Source: Nocardia abscessus (GTDB lineage Bacteria; Actinomycetota; Actinomycetes; Mycobacteriales; Mycobacteriaceae). From it: 64,000 nucleotides of DNA. Position 1 is the stretch's first letter. Each line of letters starts with the position of its first letter. A model generated the notes under the pieces. It had not been told where the DNA came from and ran no database searches. It worked only from the letters and a program-made list of their open reading frames with translations. Below, piece after piece: positions 1 through 7,528 of this stretch. Position numbers and translations under genes: made by a program. Location: assembly GCF_015477775.1 (NCBI RefSeq), contig NZ_JADLQO010000002.1, forward strand, positions 310,001-374,000, in the 5' to 3' direction.

Positions 1-477
1 TCCGAGACCGCGGAACCCGGCGTCGGCGATGGCGATCACCTCGGCGTCCAGCGCCGGGTCGTCGACGCCGATCGCCTCGATGCCCACCTGCTGCAACTGC
101 CGGTACCGACCGGCTTGCGGCCGCTCGTAGCGGAAGAAGGGACCCGCGTAGCACAACTTCACCGGCAACTGGCCGCGGTCGAGGCCGTGCTCGATGACCG
201 CGCGCATCACGCCCGCGGTTCCTTCGGGACGAAGGGTGACGCTGCGATCGCCGCGGTCGGGGAAGGTGTACATCTCCTTGGTGACGACGTCGGTGGACTC
301 GCCGACACCACGGGCGAACAGGCCCGTGTCCTCGAAGACCGGCAGCTCGATATGCCCGTACCCGGCCAGTCGGGCGGCGCGCAGGAGGCCGTCGCGCACC
401 GCGACGAACTCGGCCGAGCCGGGTGGCACGTAGTCCGGTACCCCCTTCGGGGCGGAAAAGCTGCTGGTCTTGGTCAC
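1..477 (-). CDS. hisS: Histidyl-tRNA synthetase, N-terminal part (runs off the window)
   Basis: Charges tRNA-His with histidine in the cytoplasm. The 159 visible codons read as the start of a class II HisRS: an early KGVPDY motif, the motif 2 stretch [19 protein letters not shown] (about residues 110-130), then QVGIEAIG. The chosen start is GTG at 477-475, giving [16 protein letters not shown]; no strong Shine-Dalgarno sequence is visible. The C-terminal two thirds lie beyond base 1. It is divergent from the cyclophilin gene, as hisS and ppiB are in M. tuberculosis apart from one gene missing between them here. Confidence 0.96.
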   Translation of the reverse strand, partial: MTKTSSFSAPKGVPDYVPPGSAEFVAVRDGLLRAARLAGYGHIELPVFEDTGLFARGVGESTDVVTKEMYTFPDRGDRSVTLRPEGTAGVMRAVIEHGLDRGQLPVKLCYAGPFFRYERPQAGRYRQLQQVGIEAIGVDDPALDAEVIAIADAGFRGLG

Positions 478-617
478 GATGCTCCAGTTTCCACCACTAC
501 GCCCCCGCAAGTCCAACCGGTTCCGCGCAAGCGCCTCTCAGGAAGGTTGCCGAGCAGTCTCAGGAAGAAATGGCACACTCTTATCCCGATGTAACCGGAT
601 ACGGGAGGAACGTGGTA

Positions 618-1496
618 GTGCCGACCAACGAACAGCGACGAGCAGCGGCGAAACGCAAGCTGGAACGTCAGCTCGCCAACCGGGCCGAGCGGGCGCGCAG
701 GCGCAAGCAACTCACGATCGCCGGATCGGTACTCGGTGTCGTCGTCGTGGTCGCCGCCGTGACCGGGGTGTACTTCTTGACCCGCGGCGACGACAGCGGC
801 AGCTCCGACGCAGCCGACGCCTCGCTGTCCAGCACGCCCACCGCGGCAGCGCCGCCGTCGGCGAAGGCCAAGGCCGCCACGGTCGACTGCGCCTACCGCG
901 ACAGCGCCAAGCCCGCGGACAAGCCGGTGAACAAGCCGAAGGGCGACGGCATCCCCACCACGGGCGTCGATGCCGAGGTCAGCGTCAGCGTGGAGACCAG
1001 CCAGGGCCCGATCGGGCTGACGCTGAACAACGCCGAGTCGCCGTGCACGGTGAACAGCTTCGTCAGCCTGGCGTCGCAGAACTACTTCGACGGCACCAGC
1101 TGTCACCGGATGACCGCGGGTGAGGGCCTGAAGGTCCTGCAGTGCGGCGACCCCACCGGTTCCGGAATGGGCGGGCCCGGCTACGAATTCGACAACGAAT
1201 ACCCGACCGATCAGTATGCTCCGAATGATCCGGCAGCGTCGAGCGAGCCGATCTCCTACAAGCGCGGCGTACTCGCCATGGCCAACGCCGGCCCTGGAAC
1301 CAACGGCAGCCAGTTCTTCATCGTGTACTCCGATTCACTGCTCCCGCCGCAGTACACGATCTTCGGCACGGTGGATGACAACAGCCTCGGCACCCTCGAC
1401 AAGATCGCCGCGGTGGGCCAGGACGACTCCAACGGCCCGGGTGACGGGAAGCCCAAGCAGCCGGTCACCATCCAGTCGGTGCGCATCGACCGCTGA
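618..1496 (+). CDS. ppiB: Membrane-anchored cyclophilin-type peptidyl-prolyl cis-trans isomerase
   Basis: Predicted to catalyse cis-trans isomerisation of prolyl bonds outside the membrane. The 292-residue product has a basic N-terminus (residues 1-31), one transmembrane helix (about 32-55), a Ser/Ala/Lys/Pro-rich linker, then a cyclophilin domain with NSFVSLA, CHRMT, MANAGPGTNGSQFFI and YTIFGTV. It resembles M. tuberculosis PpiB (Rv2582) including the opening VPTN-QRR-A-KRKLERQL. That homology and the GGAGGAA at 604-610, eight bases upstream, favour GTG at 618 over the in-frame GTG at 612. It is followed by a hairpin at 1506-1541. Confidence 0.93.
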   Translation: MPTNEQRRAAAKRKLERQLANRAERARRRKQLTIAGSVLGVVVVVAAVTGVYFLTRGDDSGSSDAADASLSSTPTAAAPPSAKAKAATVDCAYRDSAKPADKPVNKPKGDGIPTTGVDAEVSVSVETSQGPIGLTLNNAESPCTVNSFVSLASQNYFDGTSCHRMTAGEGLKVLQCGDPTGSGMGGPGYEFDNEYPTDQYAPNDPAASSEPISYKRGVLAMANAGPGTNGSQFFIVYSDSLLPPQYTIFGTVDDNSLGTLDKIAAVGQDDSNGPGDGKPKQPVTIQSVRIDR

Positions 1497-1505
1497 GCGC
1501 GATCC

Positions 1506-1541
1506 CTCGGGCCCGCCGCCGATCACGGCCGCGGGCCCGAG
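1506..1541 (+). terminator. Hairpin after ppiB
   Basis: Perfect 11-bp inverted repeat CTCGGGCCCGC / GCGGGCCCGAG with a 14-base loop, starting 10 bases after the ppiB stop codon. There is no T-tract, as is common for actinobacterial terminator-like hairpins, so actual termination is inferred. Confidence 0.6.
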
Positions 1542-1588
1542 TCGTGTCCAGCCCCCGTCCGGCCAGAGCAAGGATAACCAAACCTTTC

Positions 1589-1607
1589 TTCAGTTAGGCT
1601 GTCCTGA
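1589..1607. promoter_or_regulatory. Possible DtxR/IdeR-type iron box (weak)
   Basis: TTCAGTTAGGCTGTCCTGA matches about 14 of 19 positions of the actinobacterial iron-box consensus TTAGGTTAGSCTAACCTAA, including the central GTTAGGCT. The nearest downstream gene on the plus strand starts 390 bases away, at 1998, and has no known link to iron. The match could be chance. Confidence 0.22.
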
Positions 1608-1760
1608 ATTCGAAGATCGTCCGGCGCGCCAGGAGACACGCCGGAAATGTGCGATATATGCTGATAAAGCGGCACGCTCGTTCGATTGTGCCGACCTTTG
1701 TCGGGTAATCTCGAAACAAGGAGTTCCCGCAGCGTAGTCACCCTTCGGCCGGGCTATCCC

Positions 1761-1851
1761 GAACCGAGGATCCGAACCGAGGATCCGAACCGAGGATCCG
1801 AACCGAGGATCCGAACCGAGGATCCGAACCGAGGATCCGAACCGAGGATCC
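1761..1851. repeat. Tandem repeat, seven perfect copies of a 13-bp unit
   Basis: GAACCGAGGATCC is repeated exactly seven times head to tail from 1761 to 1851, followed by one decayed half copy (CGAGCCGAG). Thirteen bases is not a multiple of three and the translated frames give an artificial 13-residue repeat, so the tract is taken as non-coding. It lies in the 456-base gap between ppiB and the next gene, at the left side of the conjugation-like locus. It could be a simple minisatellite or an iteron-like protein-binding array; the sequence alone does not decide. Confidence 0.95.
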
Positions 1852-1997
1852 CGAGCCGAGAGTGGCGCGACGCGAGTTCTCCGGGTGTCCACGTTTGCAG
1901 GCGGGACCCGCTGCACGGGACTACAGTTCGCGTGGCGGTGTCCGTAACGAAGCACCACAACCATCCATAGTGATCACTGCAGCATCGGGGAGCAGCC

Positions 1998-2546
1998 ATG
2001 TCCGAGGAACTGGACGACATCGGCCGGGAAACCGCGGCCATGATGAGGACAATGTTGCAGCTTGCGACGCTCGTCGCCTTGCGGACCCGCGAGCGTGGTC
2101 AGAAGGAAGCCGAAGCGCGCGCCAAGCTCACCGAGGCCCGCATCAAAGAGGCCAAGGAATTGCAGATCCGGGAAGCTCGTGACGCGAAGGCCAAGGACCC
2201 GCGCAACACCGAGCTGGCCCGGCTGATCGAGAAGCCGATCGCGGAAAAGGGTGTGTCCCTGGAGAAGGACCGCTTCTCCGCGCAAGCCGAGGCGTCCCGA
2301 ATGGCCGCCAACGCCGCCGCCACCGCCAAGCCGGCTTTGCAATACGACTCCGCGGAACGCCGGATGGCTATCGCGGCCCATCTGGCCAAAATGGGTGTCG
2401 CACCGGAGCTCGCGGCGGTGCGGATGCTGATCGAAGTAGGGCAGGCGCAACCGCCCGGCGAGGCGGTACGCACCCGCCCCGACGCGGCGCCGTCGGTCAC
2501 CCGGGCGAGGGAACAGGAATCCCGCGGCCTGGAACGCACGAGGTAG
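1998..2546 (+). CDS. Coiled-coil protein of unknown function
   Basis: I do not recognise a family. The 182-residue soluble protein starts at an ATG with GGGGAG about seven bases upstream. Residues 30-75 are highly charged and rich in Ala, Lys, Glu and Arg (AEARAKLTEARIKEAKE), predicting a long coiled coil. A second helical region (about 85-150) is Ala-rich, and the C-terminus is Pro/Arg-rich and probably disordered. There is no signal peptide or membrane segment. It ends at a terminator shared with the convergent DUF4913 gene that closes the conjugation-like cluster. By position it could be an accessory factor of that system, but this is inference. Confidence 0.8.
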   Translation: MSEELDDIGRETAAMMRTMLQLATLVALRTRERGQKEAEARAKLTEARIKEAKELQIREARDAKAKDPRNTELARLIEKPIAEKGVSLEKDRFSAQAEASRMAANAAATAKPALQYDSAERRMAIAAHLAKMGVAPELAAVRMLIEVGQAQPPGEAVRTRPDAAPSVTRAREQESRGLERTR

Positions 2547-2557
2547 CCGAACGAACA

Positions 2558-2584
2558 AACGCCCGCCGGATTCCGGCGGGCGTT
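2558..2584. terminator. Bidirectional terminator between convergent genes
   Basis: Perfect 12-bp arms AACGCCCGCCGG / CCGGCGGGCGTT separated by three bases, directly after the stop at 2546 and 44 bases from the convergent stop at 2628. It is placed to end transcripts from both sides; short T-rich and A-rich flanks (GTGTTT; ACAAAC) are consistent with that. Confidence 0.8.
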
Positions 2585-2627
2585 CGTGTTTCCGGGGTCA
2601 TCGCGAGAAAGACCGCCGCACAGCGGA

Positions 2628-3014
2628 TTACGTACGGAAGTCACCCACCGTGGGATCACCGAACATGCCGTGCTGCGGCGATTTCAGAGGCAGCGGGCTG
2701 AGCATGTCCTTGTGGCCGTTGCGGACACTGCAGTACTTGAACGGTCCCTTGGGGTCGAACAGCTTCGCCATGTGCGGGTCCGCGTGATCCAGGAACCAGA
2801 CGCTCAATCCGGTGCGCCCGTCCAGCCGGTAGTGCTCCCAGGCCCGCCACAGCGCGTCCAGCCGGGCGACCGCCTCGGCGTGCTGCCACCACTCCGGGCA
2901 CCACACCGTGTCACTGAGATCGGTGACCTGCCGCCGATAGACCAGGCTGAGGTAGTTCTCGACGAACTCCACCACGCTCGCGTAGATCATCGGTTGTTGC
3001 TGCTGTTCGGTCAC
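2628..3014 (-). CDS. DUF4913-type small protein, last gene of the T4SS-like operon
   Basis: A 128-residue cytoplasmic protein with the look of DUF4913, a family usually found beside actinobacterial conjugation genes. The conserved core is WCPEWWQHAEAVARLDALWR (about residues 38-57) followed by an SVWFLDHADPHMAKLFDP stretch. Its ATG overlaps the stop of the upstream coupling-protein gene by four bases (ATGA, 3011-3014), so the two are probably translationally coupled. Biochemical function is unknown; its position suggests a partner of the coupling ATPase. Confidence 0.85.
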   Translation of the reverse strand: MTEQQQQPMIYASVVEFVENYLSLVYRRQVTDLSDTVWCPEWWQHAEAVARLDALWRAWEHYRLDGRTGLSVWFLDHADPHMAKLFDPKGPFKYCSVRNGHKDMLSPLPLKSPQHGMFGDPTVGDFRT

Positions 3015-4846
3015 AGCGGCCGAACCTCCTCGACTTGTCCGTATTCCGGCGGCGGCGTCGACTTGCTGAGCGAGGGCGCGCCGATCAGGTCCGTGATCTC
3101 CGTCTTGCGCTGCGGGTCGTGGCGCGAGATGGACTTCTTCACGTCGGCAGCGTACTCACCCTCCCACCACGGCACGGTGCGCAGGAGCACCGGCGGCGCA
3201 CCGGACGGGAACAGGATGGCCCGGCCCCGCGGCAGCGTCGCCAGGCCGTTCACCGAGAAGGTCTTGGACGAGCCCAGCGAGCGCGAATAGCTCTTGCCGC
3301 CTTTGGATTCGGAGACCGACTGCGAAATCGCGTCGTACTCGCCGAGCACATCCGAACGCTCCTGCAGGAACTTGGTGTCGTCCACACCGCTGCCGAGCAC
3401 CTTGATGTTCGCCGCCGACCACAACGCGTTCATGCCGCTCTCACCCCAGCAGCGCGCGCCCTGCGCCCAGGATTGCAGCACCGTCATCACCACGATGCCG
3501 CGCGAGCCGAAGTGGCTGTACTGCTTGGGCAGATCCTTCCAGCGCACCACGTTGGCGGCCTCGTCGAGCACGGCGAGCATCGGAATAGCCAGGCGGCCAC
3601 CGGCCGACTGCGAGGCCTTCCGCATCGCCACGTCCACCACGGCCTCGGTGAGCGCGCTCACCAGAGGCGCGGCCGACCCGCGGCCCTCCAGCGACAGGCT
3701 GTAGAGAGTTCCGTTGTTCTCCAGGAACTCCAGCTCGTCGAACTCCCTGCGGTCGCCGCCGCGGGTGATCCACGGGTGCACGTTCGACAGCTTCAGGCAG
3801 CGGATCATCTTCTTGGCGGTGCCGAAGATGCCGCTGCGCGTGCGCGGATCGGTGTTGTACTGCGAGGACAGACCCGAGGCCGTGTAGTGGTGGCGGGCGG
3901 CGCGCAGAAGCTCGATGGGTTCGGTGTCCTGCGGGTTGGTCACCCATTCCCACACCTGCACGATCGGCCTGCTGCCGTTGCGGTCGCCCACCGCTGCCGC
4001 GAGGAACAACCCGGCCAGCAGATCCTCGGCCTCGGGATCGAAGAACGCGTCGGTCTTGGTGTCGCGGCCGTCGTCGCCGTCGGCGAAGTGGCCCGCCAAC
4101 CGCGCCGCACGCATTTCGCAGCCCTCACGCCTGGCGTCGACCCAGGACAGCGGGTCCCAGAACCAGGTCGGCTCCTCGCCCGCGACACCCTGCGGATCGA
4201 AGACGAAGGTGGGACTTCCTTTGGCCTCGCGGACGTCTCGGGTCGCGTCCACCACGTCCCGCTTGTTCGAGGTGGCCAGCACCGGACCGATCGCGGTGAG
4301 GATCGCCGGGATCACCCGGGAGGTCGACTTGCCTTGACGCGGCCCCCAGATGTCCAGGTGCAGATCCTCGTACGAGCCGTAGAGCATCACACCATCGGCC
4401 ACACCGACGCCGATCGGCACGCCCGGGACGTCGTTGTAGCCGAGTTTCACGCCGAGCTGCTCGGCCTTCTCCCGGACGCCCGCCTCGGTGAGCATCGAGA
4501 TCGCGCCGCCGTTGCCCATCACGTCGGCCTTGTCGTCGACCGGCAACCTGCCCTTGGTCCGGCGCTTCTGCAATTCCTTGCGGATCACCAGGTAGGCGAC
4601 CACGCTCAGGATCACCAGCAGTACGATCGCCGTGGCCGCGCCCGGCCACTGCAGCCTGCCCCGCGCCAGATCGGCCGCGATCGCGATCGGATTGAACGGG
4701 ACCTTCTGCGGGCTGCCCGCGAGCAGGTTGCCCAGATGCAGCGCGAGCCACAGGGTTCCGAAGATCGCGAAGCCGGCGTAGGTCAGTAGCAGGCTGACGT
4801 CGGGTCCGGGAACGGCCGGATCCGTCACCTTTTTCTTCTTCGCCAT
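3011..4846 (-). CDS. VirD4/TraG-like conjugative coupling ATPase
   Basis: Expected to be the inner-membrane hexameric ATPase that feeds substrate (DNA or protein) to a type IV secretion channel. The 611-residue protein has two N-terminal membrane helices (about 20-45 and 68-90), a Walker A motif GPRQGKST (about residue 169), a Walker B AVLDEAA (about 420), and a C-terminal TraM/TraD-recognition-type region with VLQSWAQG and ANIKVLGSG. The length fits actinobacterial TraG-like proteins. It begins 42 bases after the lipoprotein gene and overlaps the DUF4913 gene by four bases. No relaxase gene was found nearby. Confidence 0.93.
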   Translation of the reverse strand: MAKKKKVTDPAVPGPDVSLLLTYAGFAIFGTLWLALHLGNLLAGSPQKVPFNPIAIAADLARGRLQWPGAATAIVLLVILSVVAYLVIRKELQKRRTKGRLPVDDKADVMGNGGAISMLTEAGVREKAEQLGVKLGYNDVPGVPIGVGVADGVMLYGSYEDLHLDIWGPRQGKSTSRVIPAILTAIGPVLATSNKRDVVDATRDVREAKGSPTFVFDPQGVAGEEPTWFWDPLSWVDARREGCEMRAARLAGHFADGDDGRDTKTDAFFDPEAEDLLAGLFLAAAVGDRNGSRPIVQVWEWVTNPQDTEPIELLRAARHHYTASGLSSQYNTDPRTRSGIFGTAKKMIRCLKLSNVHPWITRGGDRREFDELEFLENNGTLYSLSLEGRGSAAPLVSALTEAVVDVAMRKASQSAGGRLAIPMLAVLDEAANVVRWKDLPKQYSHFGSRGIVVMTVLQSWAQGARCWGESGMNALWSAANIKVLGSGVDDTKFLQERSDVLGEYDAISQSVSESKGGKSYSRSLGSSKTFSVNGLATLPRGRAILFPSGAPPVLLRTVPWWEGEYAADVKKSISRHDPQRKTEITDLIGAPSLSKSTPPPEYGQVEEVRPL

Positions 4847-4888
4847 GTGTGCCTCCTGGGTCGGCCGTCCGGTACGGAAAGCGGGTGG

Positions 4889-5521
4889 TCAGCGGAACGC
4901 GTCGAGCCGCCAGCCGTCGGGTGTGCGCACGACGGTGGCGATCACCGTCGCGGGCGGCAACGGCTCTTTGCGCCCGTTCGGATAGACGACGGTCTGCTCG
5001 ATCCCGATCTTGAATTGCTGGACGTTCGGGTCGCTCAGGGTCGGCGCCTTCTCACCGGACGCGAAAGTGAACGCCTCCACCCGCGCCCCTTCCCTCGCCC
5101 AATCCGACCATTGCAACGTCGACTTCGGCGTCTCCACCGCGGTCGGTGCCGCATCCAGCATACGAATCAAGCTGGGGCCGAGGAACTTCCGCGCCCGGCC
5201 CAGCGAAGCGCCTTGGGCCTCGGTGGCGGGTTGCCAGCTGTAGATCTCCCGCAGCGCCGCGACCGCCACGCCGTCGGGCGTCACCGGGTCGGGCGCGGGC
5301 ACGCCCTCCAGTAGCCGGGGTGTGGACGTAGCGGGGTGCGCCGCATCGGATCCCGCGTCCGCGCGGTCCGCGCGGCCACAGGCCGCACTCAGCACCGCAG
5401 CGCTCAGCACCAGAATCACCACCAGTTTCGCACGTGCATTTGCTCTGTCCATCCAGGCTAACCGCACCCGTGGTGGTCGCGGCAGTCCCGCCGTCGCGTG
5501 TTCGGGCGCGTCGACGCTCAC
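4889..5521 (-). CDS. Exported lipoprotein with NTF2/VirB8-like C-terminal domain
   Basis: A 210-residue protein with a hydrophobic signal segment ending in the lipobox LSAAC. The mature part ends TVIATVVRTPDGWRLDAFR, the typical last strands of an NTF2-like fold as in VirB8/TcpC transfer proteins; that resemblance is inferred. The start is GTG at 5521, overlapping the stop of the hydrolase gene (GTGA) and preceded by GAGGAGGG. An in-frame ATG at 5452 would give a more classical short signal peptide but has no ribosome-binding site. Likely an extracytoplasmic subunit of the T4SS-like machine. Confidence 0.8.
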   Translation of the reverse strand: MSVDAPEHATAGLPRPPRVRLAWMDRANARAKLVVILVLSAAVLSAACGRADRADAGSDAAHPATSTPRLLEGVPAPDPVTPDGVAVAALREIYSWQPATEAQGASLGRARKFLGPSLIRMLDAAPTAVETPKSTLQWSDWAREGARVEAFTFASGEKAPTLSDPNVQQFKIGIEQTVVYPNGRKEPLPPATVIATVVRTPDGWRLDAFR

Positions 5522-7182
5522 AGCACCCTCCTCGCCCGTCCGTCCCCTGGCACCGCGACTTCCGAAACGCCGCCTCCCGACCGGGCATCCGCGCCCGGCA
5601 CCGACTGGATCATCCGGCCGTTCCCGGCGTAGACGCCGACCTGCGCGGGTCCACGCGGACCGAACGAGCTGAACACCAGATCGCCCGGCTGCGCTCTGCT
5701 CATCGGCACTTCGGCACCTGCCTCCCACTGCTGTTCGGCCGTACGCGGCAGCGTCACCGTGCCGGAGGACGCCGCGAACACCGCCGCCGCGGTCAGCCCC
5801 GGCCCGTCCAGTCCCCCGCCGCTCGGTCCTTGTGGCCCGCCCCCGCCCCAGACATAGGGGGTGCCGAGCCACTCGTGCGCCGCTTCGACGATCTGGTCAC
5901 CGCTGGAACCCTGTCCGGGAGTGAACCGGCCGAGCGAACCCGGCGCTCGGTATTGCGCCTCCATCGCGAGGATGTTGCGTACGTACGGCTGGGTCTCGGC
6001 GTAGTGGGCCGCGACCTGGTTCGGCATGCCGCCGGAGGCCAGCACCGCGCCTTCGCCCGCGTTGTACGCCGCCAGCGTGAGCGCGACAATGTCGCCCTGC
6101 ACCCGGCCCTCGGCCTGCCAGCGCTGGATCTTGTGCGCGATCGCGCACATGTACCGCCCCTGACCGATGATCGCGTCTCCGTCGTCCCACACACTCGCCA
6201 CCCCGTTGCCGTCGGCGTCGATCACGTAGGGCTGACCGTCGTCGGGATTGATGCTCACGGCGGTGGTCGGCAGGAACTGCGCCAAGCCCTGGGCACCGGC
6301 GGGCGAGGTCGCGCCACGGCGGAAGCCGGACTCCTGCCTGCCCTGCGCGGCCAGCAGCGACGGCGCGACCTGCGGGCAGATCGAACCCGCACGGCGGTAC
6401 CAGATCTCCAGTTCCTGCGGTACCTTGCCCGCGGCGAGCGCGCCGCCCGCGGTGCCGAAGCCGAGGCTGCACCGCGGATCGCTGGAATAGGCGCGCGCAC
6501 CGCCGACGTCCGGGGTCGGCGCGCCGTCCAGCCAGGGCAACGGGTCGATCTGGCGTCCGCCGGTGAACCGGCCGCCCGGGACGATCTCGAAATGCAGGTG
6601 CGGCCCGCTGGATTCACCGGCCGAGCCCACCGCGCCGATGTGCTGCCCCGCGGTCACCGTGTCGCCCGGCCGGACGAGCACGCCCGAATCCCACATGTGG
6701 CCGTAGACCGCCGAGTACGAACGGCCGTTGGTGTCCACCGAGTCGACGACGATCCAGTTGCCGAATCCCGACGCCGGACCGGCGGCGACCACGCGGCCGT
6801 CGGATACCGAGAAGATGGGGGTACCGTCGGGCGCGGCCAAGTCGACGCCCCGGTGCGCGCCGCCGCGCGACCCGAAAGTGTCCGACACGGTGAAGGTTCC
6901 GGTGGCCATCGGCAACGTGCGGCGCAGCGGGCCGACTCCCGCGGCGAGCGAGGGGGTGGCGGTCGCGGCCGGATTGGTCTGTGACGCGCCGGAGGTGGCG
7001 GTCGCGGCGGCACGCCGATCGCCCGGCGGGTGACCGCCCAGCGGCGGAAGCGCCGACTGCGAGCCGAGGACGGAGCCGCCCTCACAGGGGTCGTCCACGG
7101 CGGGCATGACGATGACCAGCACGATGGTCACCAGACCGAGCACCGCGCCCAGCGCCGTCCACAACGCCGATTTGCCGCTCAT
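5518..7182 (-). CDS. Membrane-anchored wall hydrolase: M23 peptidase, lytic transglycosylase, degenerate NlpC/P60
   Basis: Expected to open the peptidoglycan for the transfer channel, a VirB1-like role. Of 554 residues, 7-27 form a membrane anchor. Residues 98-215 are an M23/LytM domain with the zinc set His110, Asp114 and His197 (HRGVDLAAP, GPHLHFE). Residues 262-410 are an SLT-type transglycosylase with Glu284 in GRQESGF and the motif AAYNAGEGAV. Residues 430-554 look like NlpC/P60 (GTPYVWGGGGP), but the catalytic Cys site reads LDGPGL instead of LDCSGL (Gly460) and the catalytic His site reads AQVGVY instead of HVG-Y (Gln514). The third domain is therefore probably inactive. The gene overlaps the lipoprotein gene by four bases. 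Confidence 0.93.
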   Translation of the reverse strand: MSGKSALWTALGAVLGLVTIVLVIVMPAVDDPCEGGSVLGSQSALPPLGGHPPGDRRAAATATSGASQTNPAATATPSLAAGVGPLRRTLPMATGTFTVSDTFGSRGGAHRGVDLAAPDGTPIFSVSDGRVVAAGPASGFGNWIVVDSVDTNGRSYSAVYGHMWDSGVLVRPGDTVTAGQHIGAVGSAGESSGPHLHFEIVPGGRFTGGRQIDPLPWLDGAPTPDVGGARAYSSDPRCSLGFGTAGGALAAGKVPQELEIWYRRAGSICPQVAPSLLAAQGRQESGFRRGATSPAGAQGLAQFLPTTAVSINPDDGQPYVIDADGNGVASVWDDGDAIIGQGRYMCAIAHKIQRWQAEGRVQGDIVALTLAAYNAGEGAVLASGGMPNQVAAHYAETQPYVRNILAMEAQYRAPGSLGRFTPGQGSSGDQIVEAAHEWLGTPYVWGGGGPQGPSGGGLDGPGLTAAAVFAASSGTVTLPRTAEQQWEAGAEVPMSRAQPGDLVFSSFGPRGPAQVGVYAGNGRMIQSVPGADARSGGGVSEVAVPGDGRARRVL

Positions 7183-7219
7183 CGCCGCACTCCGGCATCG
7201 TGCCGCGCGCAGCCGTCGT

Positions 7220-7528
7220 TCACGTCCGGCGCCGGGCTTCGTTGAGGGTGTCGGCCAACGTGCGGTTCATCTCGGCGGCGGCCGCCAACTGCTGTTGCAG
7301 CAGCGCCACTTTGCGCCGCAGCGCGGTCGCGTCCATCCGCTCCAGACTGGGGCCTTCGGCCGCGCGCACCCAATTCCGCACCGAGTTCGTGTGCACGCCG
7401 ATCTGTTCGGCGACCACGCGGCACGCCTCCGATTCACTGCGCAGCTTGCCGGTCAGCGCGATGACCTGTTCGACCGCCGCCTGGCGTACCTCCGGGGAGA
7501 CGCGACGGTAGGACCGGTGCGGCATCAT
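7220..7528 (-). CDS. IS3 OrfA-like helix-turn-helix protein inside the operon
   Basis: The 102-residue product resembles the first orf of IS3-family transposases (transposase_8 type): an HTH segment VCRV-type SEACRVVAEQIGVHTNSVRN (about 31-50) with WVRAAEG, then a leucine-zipper-like coiled coil LRRKVALLQQQLAAAAEMN. There is no OrfB/DDE partner and no terminal inverted repeat. Its ATG overlaps the stop of the VirB4-like gene (ATGA, 7525-7528) and the hydrolase gene starts 37 bases after its stop. It is thus embedded in the operon rather than inserted as an IS. A domesticated DNA-binding protein, possibly regulatory, is the favoured reading; that is inference. Confidence 0.82.
   Translation of the reverse strand: MMPHRSYRRVSPEVRQAAVEQVIALTGKLRSESEACRVVAEQIGVHTNSVRNWVRAAEGPSLERMDATALRRKVALLQQQLAAAAEMNRTLADTLNEARRRT

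Larger units (their letters stand above)
1542..1997. other. 456-base intergenic region
   Basis: Separates ppiB from the coiled-coil gene. It holds the weak iron-box-like site (1589-1607) and the 13-bp x 7 repeat (1761-1851). The open frames crossing it are low-complexity products of the repeat or antisense shadows, and none has a convincing ribosome-binding site. No tRNA or other RNA gene was recognised. Confidence 0.7.

Noticed and set aside
1686..2041. Short frames with a 13-residue repeat on both strands
   Set aside because: They are translations of the 13-bp tandem repeat and have no ribosome-binding site; the repeat unit changes frame each time.
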